Shown: positions 11,166 to 21,676 of the stretch, in pieces
Position numbering within the stretch: the first letter of the stretch is position 1
How the letters are laid out: the number at the start of each line of letters is the position of its first letter
Translations under genes and position numbers: made by a program
The notes under the pieces: generated by a model
Databases searched by the model: none
Told to the model about the DNA's origin: nothing
What the model saw: only the letters and a program-made list of their open reading frames with translations
Assembly (NCBI RefSeq): GCF_000620465.1
Contig: NZ_JIBE01000003.1
Location: 62,001-126,000 of the forward strand
From: Ralstonia sp. UNC404CL21Col
GTDB lineage: Bacteria > Pseudomonadota > Gammaproteobacteria > Burkholderiales > Burkholderiaceae
Direction: 5' to 3'
Length of the DNA stretch: 64,000 nt

Positions 11166-11430
11166 AATGGGGTTCCGAACCGCACGCGTGGGGTTCGGAA
11201 CTCGGCAGGTTGGCGTTCGGAACGCCGTGGTCCGGGTTGTGAACGCCGCGTTTCCGGTTCCAAACGCCGCAATTGAAGTTCCGAACGCCATGTGTGGGGT
11301 TCGGAACGCCGAGCCTCCGGGTTCCGAACCCCACATCTCTGGTTCTGGACGCGATGATTGCCGTTCAGAACCCCATGCGCGGGGCTTTGAACCGGCCATT
11401 TGACGTTCGGAACCCGACGCGCCGAGTGCA
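11166..11430. repeat. 21-bp tandem repeat array, about 12 degenerate units
   Basis: Starting four bases after the prmB stop, the core TTCCGAAC/TTCGGAACGCC recurs every 21 bases (two units are 22), about 12 times. Units are 60-80% alike by eye. The remaining ten bases of each unit vary but often end GTGGGG or CCGG. Because 21 is divisible by three, several frames stay open and encode repeating heptapeptides, but nothing resembles a gene. Fills the 320-bp gap between prmB and the lipoprotein gene. Confidence 0.85.
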
Positions 11431-11482
11431 ACACTCCGGCGAGGCCGCAACGGCCTTCACAGCCGAAACACCCAAAACAGCG

Positions 11483-11848
11483 TCAGGACTTCACCTCATC
11501 ACAGGCGTCTTTCACGACGCAGATGGAAAAGCGCTTATCGAACACCTGGCCGCTCGGGCAGTGGTCGAAGACGGCTTGCGACTGGGCGTCGCAGGTGGCG
11601 TAGGCGGTGGTGCAGTTGGTGCGCACGGGTTGCTTGGGGCCGCGGTTGGTACCGTCGTCGATCATGAAGCGGCCCGAGGGCGCGGGGCATTTGAATTCTG
11701 CGGCGGCCTTGGCGAGCGCGGCGGCGGCCTTCTCGGCTTTTGATGTTTGGGGCGCGGGCGGATTGGGGGATGGGCGGCGGTCGCAGGCGGTTACCGTTAC
11801 GACTGCTAGCGCACACAGCAACGTGGTGAGTGTGAGTGCGCGGGTCAT
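11483..11848 (-). CDS. Small lipoprotein with peritrophin-A/CBM14-like six-cysteine domain
   Basis: 121 residues from the ATG at 11848, which has an AAGGAG ribosome site six bases ahead. The N-terminus RALTLTTLLCALAVVTVTAC is a lipoprotein signal with lipobox VTAC. An Ala/Lys linker leads to a domain with cysteines spaced C-x24-C-x6-C-x10-C-x12-C-x5-C, plus CPSGQVFD before the fifth cysteine. This spacing and the CP-G-x-xFD signature resemble the chitin-binding type-2 (peritrophin-A) domain. Ligand binding is inferred only. It may instead be another small disulfide-rich outer-membrane lipoprotein. The frame extends upstream to 11974 only through the structured repeat. Confidence 0.8.
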   Translation of the reverse strand: MTRALTLTTLLCALAVVTVTACDRRPSPNPPAPQTSKAEKAAAALAKAAAEFKCPAPSGRFMIDDGTNRGPKQPVRTNCTTAYATCDAQSQAVFDHCPSGQVFDKRFSICVVKDACDEVKS

Positions 11849-11911
11849 GGGGGGCTCCTTCGGGGGTTGGATGTCCTGAAGTTTACGCTGTGATGTGCGT
11901 TTTTGGTCCAT

Positions 11912-12133
11912 CCCTGTTTCGTCCCCTGCCGGGGCCGACCTACTTTCTTTGTCTTGCCAAAGAAAGGTAGGCAAAGAAAGGCGCGCCCGAGATGGCGACT
12001 TCCCCTTGAATTTATGTAACCGGGCGGAGACGGGGAAAACTCGCTTCGCTCAGACAGTTCCCCGTCTTTTCTCCGCCCGCTTACAGAAATTCAAGGCGCC
12101 ATCAAGGGCAGGAACGTCAACGGCCAAACCGTC
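11912..12133 (+). repeat. Structured palindromic element, copy 1
   Basis: About 220 bp in the 325-bp gap between the lipoprotein and dppA-like genes. Features in order: CCCC-TGCC-GGGG; hairpin CTTTCTTTG/CAAAGAAAG (11943-11966) followed by a second CAAAGAAAG; GGCGCGCC; then a long imperfect stem. Bases 12004-12037 (CCTTGAATTT...CGGGCGGAGACGGGGAA) pair with 12058-12096 (TTCCCCGTC...CCGCCCG...AAATTCAAGG), with an apical loop containing CTCGCTTCGCTCAGACAG. Nearly the same sequence occurs inverted at 63254-63480, and a variant at 62961-63165. Confidence 0.85.
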
Positions 12134-12173
12134 TGAGCGCGAGCGTTGGCGCTGTGATGTGCTGAGCTGGCGC

Positions 12174-12989
12174 TCAGCGGAGCATCGCTGACATGGCGGA
12201 GAGGCTGTTGAGCATGCGTACGGCATGTTCTACGGAGTCGGCGGCGAAGCGCAGCATCGTGCCGTCGACGCGCTCCAGGGCGGGCCATTGGCAGAACAGA
12301 TCGGCCAATGCGGGCGTTTGCGTTTGCAGGCGGCAGACGATCGGGGCCTGGAGGCGCAGCGGCATGCTGAAATGGCCGCGCCGTACCGTGGCTTTCACCG
12401 CTGCGTAGATGGCTTCGCACGACTGCTCGGGCGAGAGCGATGTGCCGGCGTTCTGGCCTTCGGCCTGCTTGGTCTCGACAAACGTGGTGTGCGGCAGCAG
12501 CGGCTTGGTTTCCTTGATGAACACGTCGTCGCCGCTGGCCACGGCCACCGGCACACCGCGCTCGCCGGCCAGGGCGCCGTAGAGGCCGGCCTCGCCCAGT
12601 TCCTGCTCGTTGAACCACACGCGCGCAAACGCGAAGCTGTTGATGGTGTGTGCCAGCACGCCGCGGCTGCCGGCGCGCGCGTGGTAGCCGATCATGCAGA
12701 CGGCATCGCAGCCGTCCACGCCGGCCATCATGCTGAGGTAGCGCGGCTTGCCGAGGACGAAGCGTGCGCGGCGGTCGATGGAATCGGGGATGAGGTTGCG
12801 GAAACCTCCGTGCGAATCGTTGACGAGCACGTCCGTAGCGCCACCGTCGAAGGCACCACGCACGGCGGCGTCGGCTTCGGCGGTCATCCAGCGGCGGGCG
12901 CGTTCGTATTCGCCGTTGCCGGCGCGCGTCTGCTCGGGGTGGAACACGTTGGCCACGCCTTCGATGTCGGCGGAGATCAGGATTCGCAT
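12174..12989 (-). CDS. dppA: M55-family D-aminopeptidase (DppA-like)
   Basis: 271 residues. It starts MRILISADIEG with zinc ligands Asp8 and Glu10, His60 in NDSHGG, His103 in GYHARAG and Glu133, matching the ligand set of Bacillus subtilis DppA (D8, E10, H60, H104, E133). Such enzymes are zinc decamers that cleave D-amino acids such as D-Ala from the N-terminus of peptides. It is the last gene of the minus-strand operon that carries a peptide importer, so imported peptides with D-residues, for example from peptidoglycan, are a likely substrate. Confidence 0.9.
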   Translation of the reverse strand: MRILISADIEGVANVFHPEQTRAGNGEYERARRWMTAEADAAVRGAFDGGATDVLVNDSHGGFRNLIPDSIDRRARFVLGKPRYLSMMAGVDGCDAVCMIGYHARAGSRGVLAHTINSFAFARVWFNEQELGEAGLYGALAGERGVPVAVASGDDVFIKETKPLLPHTTFVETKQAEGQNAGTSLSPEQSCEAIYAAVKATVRRGHFSMPLRLQAPIVCRLQTQTPALADLFCQWPALERVDGTMLRFAADSVEHAVRMLNSLSAMSAMLR

Positions 12990-12998
12990 GAGGTCAGG

Positions 12999-14024
12999 TC
13001 AGAGCAATTCGGTCAGTGCGCGGCGCGTGTTGCCGTCGCGGCCGGTGACGGCTGTTGCGTGGAACAGCGCGTGCACGATGGCTTGTTCGACGCTGTCGGC
13101 GGCCGCCTGGAACAGCGGGTCGAGGTGCGATTCGTGCGTCATGGCGACGGCCGGCATGGCGCGGCTGCCTTCGTGCGGCACCGTATAGGCAGTGGAGAAC
13201 GCCAGCGCGATGTCACCGCTGCCGTGACCGAACACGGACCCGGTGCGTGCCAGGCCCGCGCCTGCGCGCAAGGCGAGGCGGCGTAGCTGGCGTGCATCCA
13301 GCGGTGCATCGGTAGCGAGCAGCATGATGATCGAGCCCTTCTCGGGCGCCGGCGTGCCGGCGGCCAGCGCTTTTGCCAAGTCCGCACCGACGTTGCGCCC
13401 TGCAAGCGTCAGGTTTTCCGTGACGCCAAAGTTGGACAGCACCAGCGCGCCCACCGTGCGTTGCGTGCCGTCAGTAAGCGCCACCACGCGCGACGCAGAA
13501 CCGATGCCGCCCTTCACGCCGAACGACGACATCCCGCGCCCTGCCCCGACCGCGCCCTGCTCAAACGCTTGGGCCGCCGCCGCGTAGGCCGCGTCGTAGT
13601 GCACGTCCTGCACGGCAAACGCCTGCAGGTCGTTCAGGTAGCCGTCATTGCATTCAAAGACGAGCGGATTGACGGTGGACCATGCGCGGCCGATCTGCGG
13701 ATTGGCGGCAACCGCCTGACGGATCTGCGCTTGCGCCACAGCGCCCACGGCAAACGTGTTGGTCAGCGCAATCGGCGTTTCCAGCACGCCGAGTTCGTCC
13801 ACCTGCACGAGGCCGATGCTCTTGCCGAAGCCGTTGAGCACGACGCTGGCGGCTGGCACCTTGTCGAGGAACGGGTCGCCGGAGTGCGGGCGCACCACGG
13901 TCACGCCGGTCTGGATGTCGCCGCCGGCAATCGTTGCGTGGCCGACCGTGACGCCGGCCACGTCGGTGATGCTGTTGCGTGTGCCGGCCGGAAGCGTGCC
14001 GATGGCAGGAAGGCGGATCGGCAT
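12999..14024 (-). CDS. P1-family (DmpA/BapA-like) aminopeptidase
   Basis: 341 residues. An N-terminal nucleophile hydrolase that matures by self-cleavage. The expected processing site is Gly230-Ser231 in EKGSIIMLLATDAPL, equivalent to Gly249-Ser250 of Ochrobactrum DmpA, and Ser231 becomes the nucleophile. NITDVAGVTVGH-like N-terminus (NSITDVAGVTVGHATI) and FECNDGYLND are also typical. Family members cleave L- or D-amino acid amides/esters or beta-amino acid peptides. The start codon follows the permease stop by one base (TGATATG), indicating translational coupling. Confidence 0.92.
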   Translation of the reverse strand: MPIRLPAIGTLPAGTRNSITDVAGVTVGHATIAGGDIQTGVTVVRPHSGDPFLDKVPAASVVLNGFGKSIGLVQVDELGVLETPIALTNTFAVGAVAQAQIRQAVAANPQIGRAWSTVNPLVFECNDGYLNDLQAFAVQDVHYDAAYAAAAQAFEQGAVGAGRGMSSFGVKGGIGSASRVVALTDGTQRTVGALVLSNFGVTENLTLAGRNVGADLAKALAAGTPAPEKGSIIMLLATDAPLDARQLRRLALRAGAGLARTGSVFGHGSGDIALAFSTAYTVPHEGSRAMPAVAMTHESHLDPLFQAAADSVEQAIVHALFHATAVTGRDGNTRRALTELL

Positions 14025-14025
14025 A

Positions 14026-14925
14026 TCAACGGCGGTCGATCTTCGGGTCCAGCGCGTCGCGCAGGCCGTCGCCCAGCAGGTTGAACGCCAGCACGGTCAG
14101 GAAGATAGCCAGGCTCGGGAAGATCGCCACGTGCGGCGCCGTCACCATGTCGGCGCGCGCCTCGTTGAGCATCGCGCCCCACTCCGGCGTGGGCGGCTGT
14201 GCGCCCAGGCCCAGGAACGAAAGGCTGGCAGCGGTGATGATCGAGGTGCCGATCCGCATCGAGAAGTACACGACGATGGACGAAATCGTGCCCGGCAGGA
14301 TGTGCCGCATGATGATCGTCCAGTCCGATGCGCCGATGCTGCGTGCGGCTTCCACATACGTCAGGTGCTTGAGCATGAGCGTATTGCCGCGCACCAGCCG
14401 CGCAAACGCCGGAATGCTGAACACCGCCACGGCAAAGATCACGTTGATCATGCCGTTGCCCAGGATGGCCACGATGCCGATGGCCAGCAGGATGCCGGGA
14501 AAGGCGAACAGCACGTCGGAAATGCGCATGACGATGCGGTCCCACCAGCCTTCGTAGTAGCCGGCCAGCAGGCCGAGCATGGTGCCCACGATGGCGCCGA
14601 TGATGACCGACACGAAGCCCGCTTCCAGCGAGATGCGCGTGCCCATCAGGATGCGGCTGAAGATGTCGCGGCCCAGCGAGTCGACGCCAAACCAATGCTG
14701 CGCCGACGGCCCCGCGTTGAGCGCGTCGTAGTCGAAATAGTTTTCCGGGTCGAACGGCACGATGTGCGGCGCGAGAATGGCGATCAACACCAGCGCGATC
14801 ACGAACACACCGGCGCCCATCGCCAGATGCTGCTTGCGGAACTTGCGCCAGAACTCCGTCCACGGGGTGCGGACGGGTTCGGTGGCGGCTTGCGGTGCGA
14901 CCGCCTGGCTTGCGGCTTGGGTCAT
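14026..14925 (-). CDS. gsiD: Peptide ABC transporter permease GsiD/DppC-like
   Basis: 299-residue inner-membrane permease. It has an N-terminal OppC_N segment with one helix ([20 protein letters not shown]), then [14 protein letters not shown]. Five further helices follow with the EAA loop [23 protein letters not shown] that contacts the ATPase. It pairs with the gsiC product encoded 10 bases upstream. Together with GsiA and GsiB it forms an importer of the dipeptide/oligopeptide/glutathione type. Confidence 0.93.
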   Translation of the reverse strand: MTQAASQAVAPQAATEPVRTPWTEFWRKFRKQHLAMGAGVFVIALVLIAILAPHIVPFDPENYFDYDALNAGPSAQHWFGVDSLGRDIFSRILMGTRISLEAGFVSVIIGAIVGTMLGLLAGYYEGWWDRIVMRISDVLFAFPGILLAIGIVAILGNGMINVIFAVAVFSIPAFARLVRGNTLMLKHLTYVEAARSIGASDWTIIMRHILPGTISSIVVYFSMRIGTSIITAASLSFLGLGAQPPTPEWGAMLNEARADMVTAPHVAIFPSLAIFLTVLAFNLLGDGLRDALDPKIDRR

Positions 14926-14935
14926 GGCGGCCTCC

Positions 14936-15859
14936 TTACTTCTTGTAGCGGATGGTGGGGTTGATGACGGTGTACAGCATGTCCACCACGAGGTTGATCA
15001 GGATGAACTCCAGCGAGAACAACAGCACCTCGGCCTGGATGACCGGGTAGTCGCGCATCTCCACCGCATCTACCAGCAGGCGCCCGAGACCCGGCCAGTT
15101 GAACACCTTCTCCACGACGATCGAGCCGCCCAGCAGAAAGCCGAACTGCAGACCCATCATCGTCACCACCGGGATCATCGCGTTGCGCAGGCAATGCTTG
15201 ATGACCACCACCGTCTCGCGCACGCCCTTGGCACGGGCGGTGCGCACGAAATCTTCCTGCAGCACTTCCACGAACGATGCACGCGTGAAGCGCGCCATCA
15301 CGGCGGCCACGGCCGCGCCCAGCGTGAGCGAAGGCAGGACGTAGTGCTTCCAGGTATCCGCGCCGATGGACGGCAGCCAGCCGAGCTGCACCGAGAACAC
15401 CTCCATCAGCAGCATGCCCAGTGCGAACGCGGGGAACGAAATGCCCGACACGGCGAGCGTCATGCCCAGACGGTCGGGCCACTTGTTGCGCCACACGGCG
15501 GATGTGATGCCGATCACCATGCCGAAGATCACCGCCCACACCATGCTGGTGATCGTCAGGTTGAGCGTCGGCCAGAAGCGTTCGCCAATCTCTTCGCTCA
15601 CCGGGCGCTTGGTGCGGATGGAGTTGCCGAATTCACCGCGTGCGGCGTTGGCGAAGAAACGCACGAACTGCTCGTGCATCGGCTTGTCCAGGCCCAGGTC
15701 CTTGCGTACGAGATCGACCGTCGTCTCGTCGGCTTCGGGGCCGGCGGCCAAACGCGCCGGGTCGCCGGGCAACAGATGCACGAACAGGAACACCAGCACT
15801 GCCACGATCAGCAGCGTCGGGATCACGCCCAGCACACGTTTAATGAAATAGTTCAGCAT
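14936..15859 (-). CDS. gsiC: Peptide ABC transporter permease GsiC/DppB-like
   Basis: 307 residues with six predicted membrane helices. It starts [19 protein letters not shown], a hallmark of DppB/GsiC permeases. It has [17 protein letters not shown] and an EAA-loop equivalent [24 protein letters not shown]. It is the partner of GsiD. A strong GC hairpin without a T-run separates it from the upstream gsiB gene. Confidence 0.93.
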   Translation of the reverse strand: MLNYFIKRVLGVIPTLLIVAVLVFLFVHLLPGDPARLAAGPEADETTVDLVRKDLGLDKPMHEQFVRFFANAARGEFGNSIRTKRPVSEEIGERFWPTLNLTITSMVWAVIFGMVIGITSAVWRNKWPDRLGMTLAVSGISFPAFALGMLLMEVFSVQLGWLPSIGADTWKHYVLPSLTLGAAVAAVMARFTRASFVEVLQEDFVRTARAKGVRETVVVIKHCLRNAMIPVVTMMGLQFGFLLGGSIVVEKVFNWPGLGRLLVDAVEMRDYPVIQAEVLLFSLEFILINLVVDMLYTVINPTIRYKK

Positions 15860-15888
15860 GGCAAATCCACCGCAGGCGGCATTTCAAT

Positions 15889-15912
15889 GGCCCGCGCAAG
15901 GCTGCGCGGGCC
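15889..15912 (-). promoter_or_regulatory. Intercistronic hairpin between gsiB and gsiC
   Basis: A perfect ten-base-pair stem GGCCCGCGCA/TGCGCGGGCC with a four-base loop lies 17 bases after the gsiB stop and 30 bases before gsiC. It lacks a T-run, so it is not a classical terminator. In other importer operons such hairpins protect the upstream mRNA and raise binding-protein level relative to permease; that role is inferred here. Confidence 0.6.
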
Positions 15913-15928
15913 GGTACGGCAATGAGGC

Positions 15929-17494
15929 TTACTGCTTGACGTCGATGTCGTCGAAGCTGAACGAACCGTCCGGCGCCACGTAGGCACCCGACAGACGCTT
16001 CGAACGTGCGTAGACGATCTTCTCCGTCACCAGGAAGGCCCACGGTGCGTCTTCCCAGATGCGCTTCTGCGCGTCGGTGTAGAGCTTCGACTTCTCTGCG
16101 CGATCGGTCGTGCGCAGCGCGCCGGCGATGTCGGCATCGACCTGCTCGTTCTTGTAGTACGCCGTGTTGAACGACTTGGGCGGCATGGCTTCCGATGCCA
16201 GCAGCGGACGCAGCGCCCAATCCGATTCACCCGTCGACGACGACCAGCCTGCGTAGTACATGCGCACGCCGGCGTCTTCCGGCTTCGGCACGCTTTCGAC
16301 GCGCTCGACGCGCTGGCCGGCTTCCAGCGCCAGCACCGACGCCTTGATGCCGACCTGCGCCAGTTGCTGCTGCACGAACTGGATGATCTTCTGCGCCGTC
16401 GTGTGGTTGTAGGCCGACCACAGTTGCGTCTCGAAGCCGTTCGGGTAGCCCGCTTCCTTCAGCAGCTCTTTCGCCTTGGCCGGGTTGTACGGCCACGGGC
16501 CCAGCTTGACGGCGTAGTCCACGCCCGGCGGCACCACACCTTCAGACGGCACGGCGTAGCCCGCAAACGCCACCTTGGTCAGCGCATCCTTGTTGATGGC
16601 GTAGTTGATTGCCTGACGCACCTTGGGGTTGTCGAACGGCTTCACGTTGGTGTTGAAGCTGACATAGCGCTGGATGATCGACGGCGCTGCAATCAGGTCA
16701 ACCTTCGGGCTGCTCTTGAGCACCGCGGCCTGCTCGAACGGAATCGTGAACGCAAAGTCGGCTTCGCCCGTCTGCATGACGGTGGCGCGCGTGTTGTTGT
16801 CGACCACCGGCTTCCAGGTGATGGTGTCGATCTTCGGCAGGCCATGCTTCCAGTAGCCGTCGAATTTCTTGCCCTTCAGGTAGTCGGTCTGCTTCCATTC
16901 GACAAACTCGAACGGGCCGGTGCCGACCGGGTGGAAGGCGATGTCCTTGCCGTACTTCTTGAGTGCCGTGGGCGAAATCATGGCCGCCGACGGGTGCGCC
17001 AGCACGTTGATGAACGGCGAGAACGGCTCCTTGAGCGTCACGCGGGCGGTATACGGATCGACCACTTCGGTCTTCGCCACGCGGTTGAACAGCACGAAAC
17101 GCTTGAGCTTGTTGGCCGGGTCCGTCACGCGGTCCAGGTTGGCCTTGACGGCGGTGGCGTCAAACGTGGTGCCGTCGTGGAACTTCACGCCCTTGTGCAG
17201 CTTGAACGTGTAGACCAGGCCGTCCTTGCTGACGTCGTAGCTGTCGCACAGCACGTTGACCAGCTTCATGTCCTTGTCGAAGCCGAACAGGCCTTGATAG
17301 AACGACTTGGCGGCGCTGAACGACAGCGTGTCGTTGGCGTCGTACGGGTCCATCGTGGTGAAGGTCGAGTAGACCGCCATCACGGCGTCCTTGGCGGCAA
17401 AGGCCGGCATGGTGAATGCCGCCAGGGCCAGGCCGCTGGCAACCATGGCTGCGCGCGGGCCGAATGCGACTCGGTGGGCAAAGCGATTGAACAT
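15929..17494 (-). CDS. gsiB: Peptide ABC transporter periplasmic binding protein GsiB-like
   Basis: 521 residues, SBP family 5. The signal peptide covers [11 protein letters not shown]...[19 protein letters not shown], followed by [21 protein letters not shown], typical of glutathione/dipeptide-binding proteins. [18 protein letters not shown] and [20 protein letters not shown] are family landmarks. The ATG at 17494 is chosen because AGGAGG lies about six bases upstream; an in-frame ATG at 17509 overlaps that site. It captures the ligand for GsiC/GsiD. Ligand may be glutathione or small peptides. Confidence 0.92.
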   Translation of the reverse strand: MFNRFAHRVAFGPRAAMVASGLALAAFTMPAFAAKDAVMAVYSTFTTMDPYDANDTLSFSAAKSFYQGLFGFDKDMKLVNVLCDSYDVSKDGLVYTFKLHKGVKFHDGTTFDATAVKANLDRVTDPANKLKRFVLFNRVAKTEVVDPYTARVTLKEPFSPFINVLAHPSAAMISPTALKKYGKDIAFHPVGTGPFEFVEWKQTDYLKGKKFDGYWKHGLPKIDTITWKPVVDNNTRATVMQTGEADFAFTIPFEQAAVLKSSPKVDLIAAPSIIQRYVSFNTNVKPFDNPKVRQAINYAINKDALTKVAFAGYAVPSEGVVPPGVDYAVKLGPWPYNPAKAKELLKEAGYPNGFETQLWSAYNHTTAQKIIQFVQQQLAQVGIKASVLALEAGQRVERVESVPKPEDAGVRMYYAGWSSSTGESDWALRPLLASEAMPPKSFNTAYYKNEQVDADIAGALRTTDRAEKSKLYTDAQKRIWEDAPWAFLVTEKIVYARSKRLSGAYVAPDGSFSFDDIDVKQ

Positions 17495-17543
17495 TTCCTT
17501 CCTCCTCATCAAAGATGACGTCTCACTGCGTTCTGTATTGCGA

Positions 17544-19433
<1,890 letters not shown>

Positions 19434-19466
19434 GACAAATCTCCTGCTGTCCTGCTTCGCTGCTTC

Positions 19467-20429
19467 TTACCGATAGATCGACACAACCGGCGCCTGCGCG
19501 CCGCGTGCGAACCCGCGGTACATCCCTTCGGTGTTGAACGGCAACGCGACGTTGCCCTGCGCGTCCACGGCAATCAGCCCGCCGCGGCCGTTGATGGCCA
19601 TCAGCTTGCGCATCACCACGTCGTCGGTGGCATCGGCCAGGGACTTGCCGGCGTATTCCATCTGCGCGGCCACGTCATAGGCGGCCACCGCGCGGATGAA
19701 CATCTCGCCCGTGCCCGTGCACGACACCGCCGCCACGTTGTTCGCAAAGCAGCCCGCGCCAACGATGGGCGTGTCGCCCACGCGGCCAACCTTCTTGTTG
19801 GTGACGCCGCCCGTGGAGGTGGCGGCCGCGAGGCGCCCTTGCGCGTCGCATGCCACGGCGCCCACGGTGCCGAACTTGTTGTCGGGGTCGATGGGGGCGG
19901 CTTCCTTGGCCATGAGCGACGCGGCATCGTGATCGAGCAGCGCCATGCCGTCTTGCTGGCGAGCGCGCTGCCATTGGGCGTAGCGCGCTTCGGTGTAGTA
20001 GTAGTCGGGCTCGACAAACTCCAAGCCCTGCGCTTTCGCAAAAGCCTCAGCGCCTTCGGAGGTGAACAATACGTGTTCGCTGCGCTCCATGACCGCGCGG
20101 GCAGCCAGGATGGGATTGCGCAGACGCTTGACGCAGGTGACTGCGCCGGCCTCCAGCGTGGCGCCGTCCATGATCGACGCATCCAGTTCGTACGTGCCGG
20201 CGCTGGTGAGCACCGCACCCTTGCCGGCGTTGAACAGCGGGCACTCTTCGAGCAGGCGCACGGCTTCGGTCACGGCATCCAGCGCGCTACCGCCATCGAC
20301 AAGGATGCGTTGCCCAGCGGCCAGGATGTCGTTCAGGGCCTGCTGGTAAGCGGCTTCCTTATCGGCACTCATGGCCGTGCGGGTGATGGTGCCGGCGCCG
20401 CCGTGGATGGCGAGGATGGGCGTAGTCAT
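19467..20429 (-). CDS. iaaA: Isoaspartyl peptidase/L-asparaginase
   Basis: 320-residue plant-type asparaginase (Ntn hydrolase). It should self-cleave before Thr188 in NKFGTVGAVA, which becomes the nucleophile (Thr179 in E. coli IaaA). Other landmarks are LAIHGGAGTI, FNAGKGAVLT, STGGVTNKKVGRVGDTPIVGAG and GTGEMFIR. It hydrolyses beta-aspartyl dipeptides and asparagine. It lies between the RpiR regulator and gsiA, consistent with digestion of imported dipeptides in the cytoplasm. Confidence 0.95.
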   Translation of the reverse strand: MTTPILAIHGGAGTITRTAMSADKEAAYQQALNDILAAGQRILVDGGSALDAVTEAVRLLEECPLFNAGKGAVLTSAGTYELDASIMDGATLEAGAVTCVKRLRNPILAARAVMERSEHVLFTSEGAEAFAKAQGLEFVEPDYYYTEARYAQWQRARQQDGMALLDHDAASLMAKEAAPIDPDNKFGTVGAVACDAQGRLAAATSTGGVTNKKVGRVGDTPIVGAGCFANNVAAVSCTGTGEMFIRAVAAYDVAAQMEYAGKSLADATDDVVMRKLMAINGRGGLIAVDAQGNVALPFNTEGMYRGFARGAQAPVVSIYR

Positions 20430-20446
20430 GCGTGGCTCGATGTAAA

Positions 20447-21436
20447 TCAGTTTTCAGCGGTACGTTTGCGGCCGCGTCGGGTGGTCGTCGATGTGCGGGG
20501 AGCGTTCGCGGCGTCGTTGGCGCGCGGCGCCGGGGCGGTATGCAGCCACGGCAGCACAAATTCAGTCAGGCGCTCGGCCGATTCAAGCGAATGCGCCGAG
20601 CGATGCGCCACCGCGCCGCACAGCGCTTCGAACAGCGCCACGGCAGCCGTGTCAGACGTGGCGGAGAACTGCCGCTCCGGCCGCGCATACAACGCAATGT
20701 CGGCCAGCGGCGCGAGCGGCGATGTGGGACTGTCGGTCAGCGCCAGCAGCTGGCAGCCTTGCTTGCCGGCCTGCTTGGCCAGCGTGATGGTGTCGGCCGC
20801 ATAGCGCGGGAAGGCGATGGCGATCAGCAGATCCTTCGGCCGGATCTTGCGCAGCTGGCGCGCCGCATCCGATGCGCCGCCCGGCTGCGAAACGGAGATC
20901 ACCGTGTCGCAGTACAGATCGAGCCCATGGCGCAGCAGCCCTGCCAGATAGCCGCTAGCGCCAAAGCCCATCACGTAGATGCGCTGTGCACCGAGGATGG
21001 CGTCGACGGCGCGCTCGCACGCAGCGGCGTCGAGCATGCGGCGCGTGGCATCCAGGTTGGCGATGTCTTCGTTGAGCGAGGCGGCAAAGATCTCCGCGCT
21101 GGTGGCCGGACGTGCCAGCTCGTGGCGCAGTTTTTCCACCGGCGCGAGCGTCGCCTCGAAGCCGCGCAGCAGCCCCGCGCGGAACTGCGGATAGCCGTCA
21201 AAGCCCAGCGCCAGCGCAAAACGGTTGGCCGTGGCAATCGACATGTCGACCGCGGCGGCAAACTCGTCGATGCGCATGGTGGCCGCGCGGAACGGGTTCG
21301 CCAGCACGTATTCCGCCATGCGCTGGTGCGCCGGCGTGAGCGTGGCAAGGGCCGCTCCAATGCGCTCGGAGACCGTCGCATCGGCGGCGAATGCGCCTTT
21401 CGACACATCCGTGCGCGTGCTGGTGGATTTCGCCAT
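20447..21436 (-). CDS. RpiR-family transcriptional regulator of the peptide operon
   Basis: 329 residues. The N-terminal HTH_6 domain (LATLTPAHQRMAEYVLANPF... MSIATANRFALALGF) binds DNA. A central SIS sugar-isomerase-type domain (IYVMGFGASGYLAGLLRHGL, DLLIAIAFPRYAADTITLAKQAG) senses a ligand. A basic, proline-rich tail follows. It is the first gene of the minus-strand run, only 17 bases before iaaA, and has a palindromic candidate operator just upstream. Autoregulation and control of the operon are inferred. Confidence 0.9.
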   Translation of the reverse strand: MAKSTSTRTDVSKGAFAADATVSERIGAALATLTPAHQRMAEYVLANPFRAATMRIDEFAAAVDMSIATANRFALALGFDGYPQFRAGLLRGFEATLAPVEKLRHELARPATSAEIFAASLNEDIANLDATRRMLDAAACERAVDAILGAQRIYVMGFGASGYLAGLLRHGLDLYCDTVISVSQPGGASDAARQLRKIRPKDLLIAIAFPRYAADTITLAKQAGKQGCQLLALTDSPTSPLAPLADIALYARPERQFSATSDTAAVALFEALCGAVAHRSAHSLESAERLTEFVLPWLHTAPAPRANDAANAPRTSTTTRRGRKRTAEN

Positions 21437-21447
21437 GTTCCTGGGCC

Positions 21448-21476
21448 GTGAAAATTTTGTGTAAATGTATTTTCAC
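21448..21476 (-). promoter_or_regulatory. Candidate operator of the RpiR regulator
   Basis: A perfect inverted repeat GTGAAAAT-N13-ATTTTCAC lies 11 bases upstream of the regulator start. A second weaker pair GTGTAAAG...CTTTCAC follows around 21486-21507. RpiR proteins bind as dimers to such A/T-rich palindromes, so this is a plausible autoregulatory site; the overlap with the regulator's promoter is inferred. Confidence 0.55.
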
Positions 21477-21676
21477 GAATCGGCCGTGTAAAGAAAAAAA
21501 CTTTCACGAAGACCTATGGTTTTCCCTAGGTCCAATGCCGCCGCACAGATTGCGGGCGAGCGCTGCTTCGGCACGGTGCAATGCACCAGTCCAAACGCCT
21601 CCGGCGCGCCAGGATCGTGCGACGCAGCACGCTACAATCGCAGCCTTCTCCGATTTGCCTTCAAGTGCAGTTTTTC

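Noticed and set aside
11166-11430. CRISPR array
   Set aside because: No alternation of a constant repeat with unique spacers of 30 or more bases, and no cas genes; the period is only 21 bases.
11159-11434. Short frames with repeated heptapeptides across the first 21-bp array
   Set aside because: Same reason; unit drift does not favour any one frame.
11895-12191. 98-codon frame within structured element copy 1, with similar peptides readable in copies 2 and 3
   Set aside because: The stems change to keep base pairing rather than the peptide, and the frames shift between copies.
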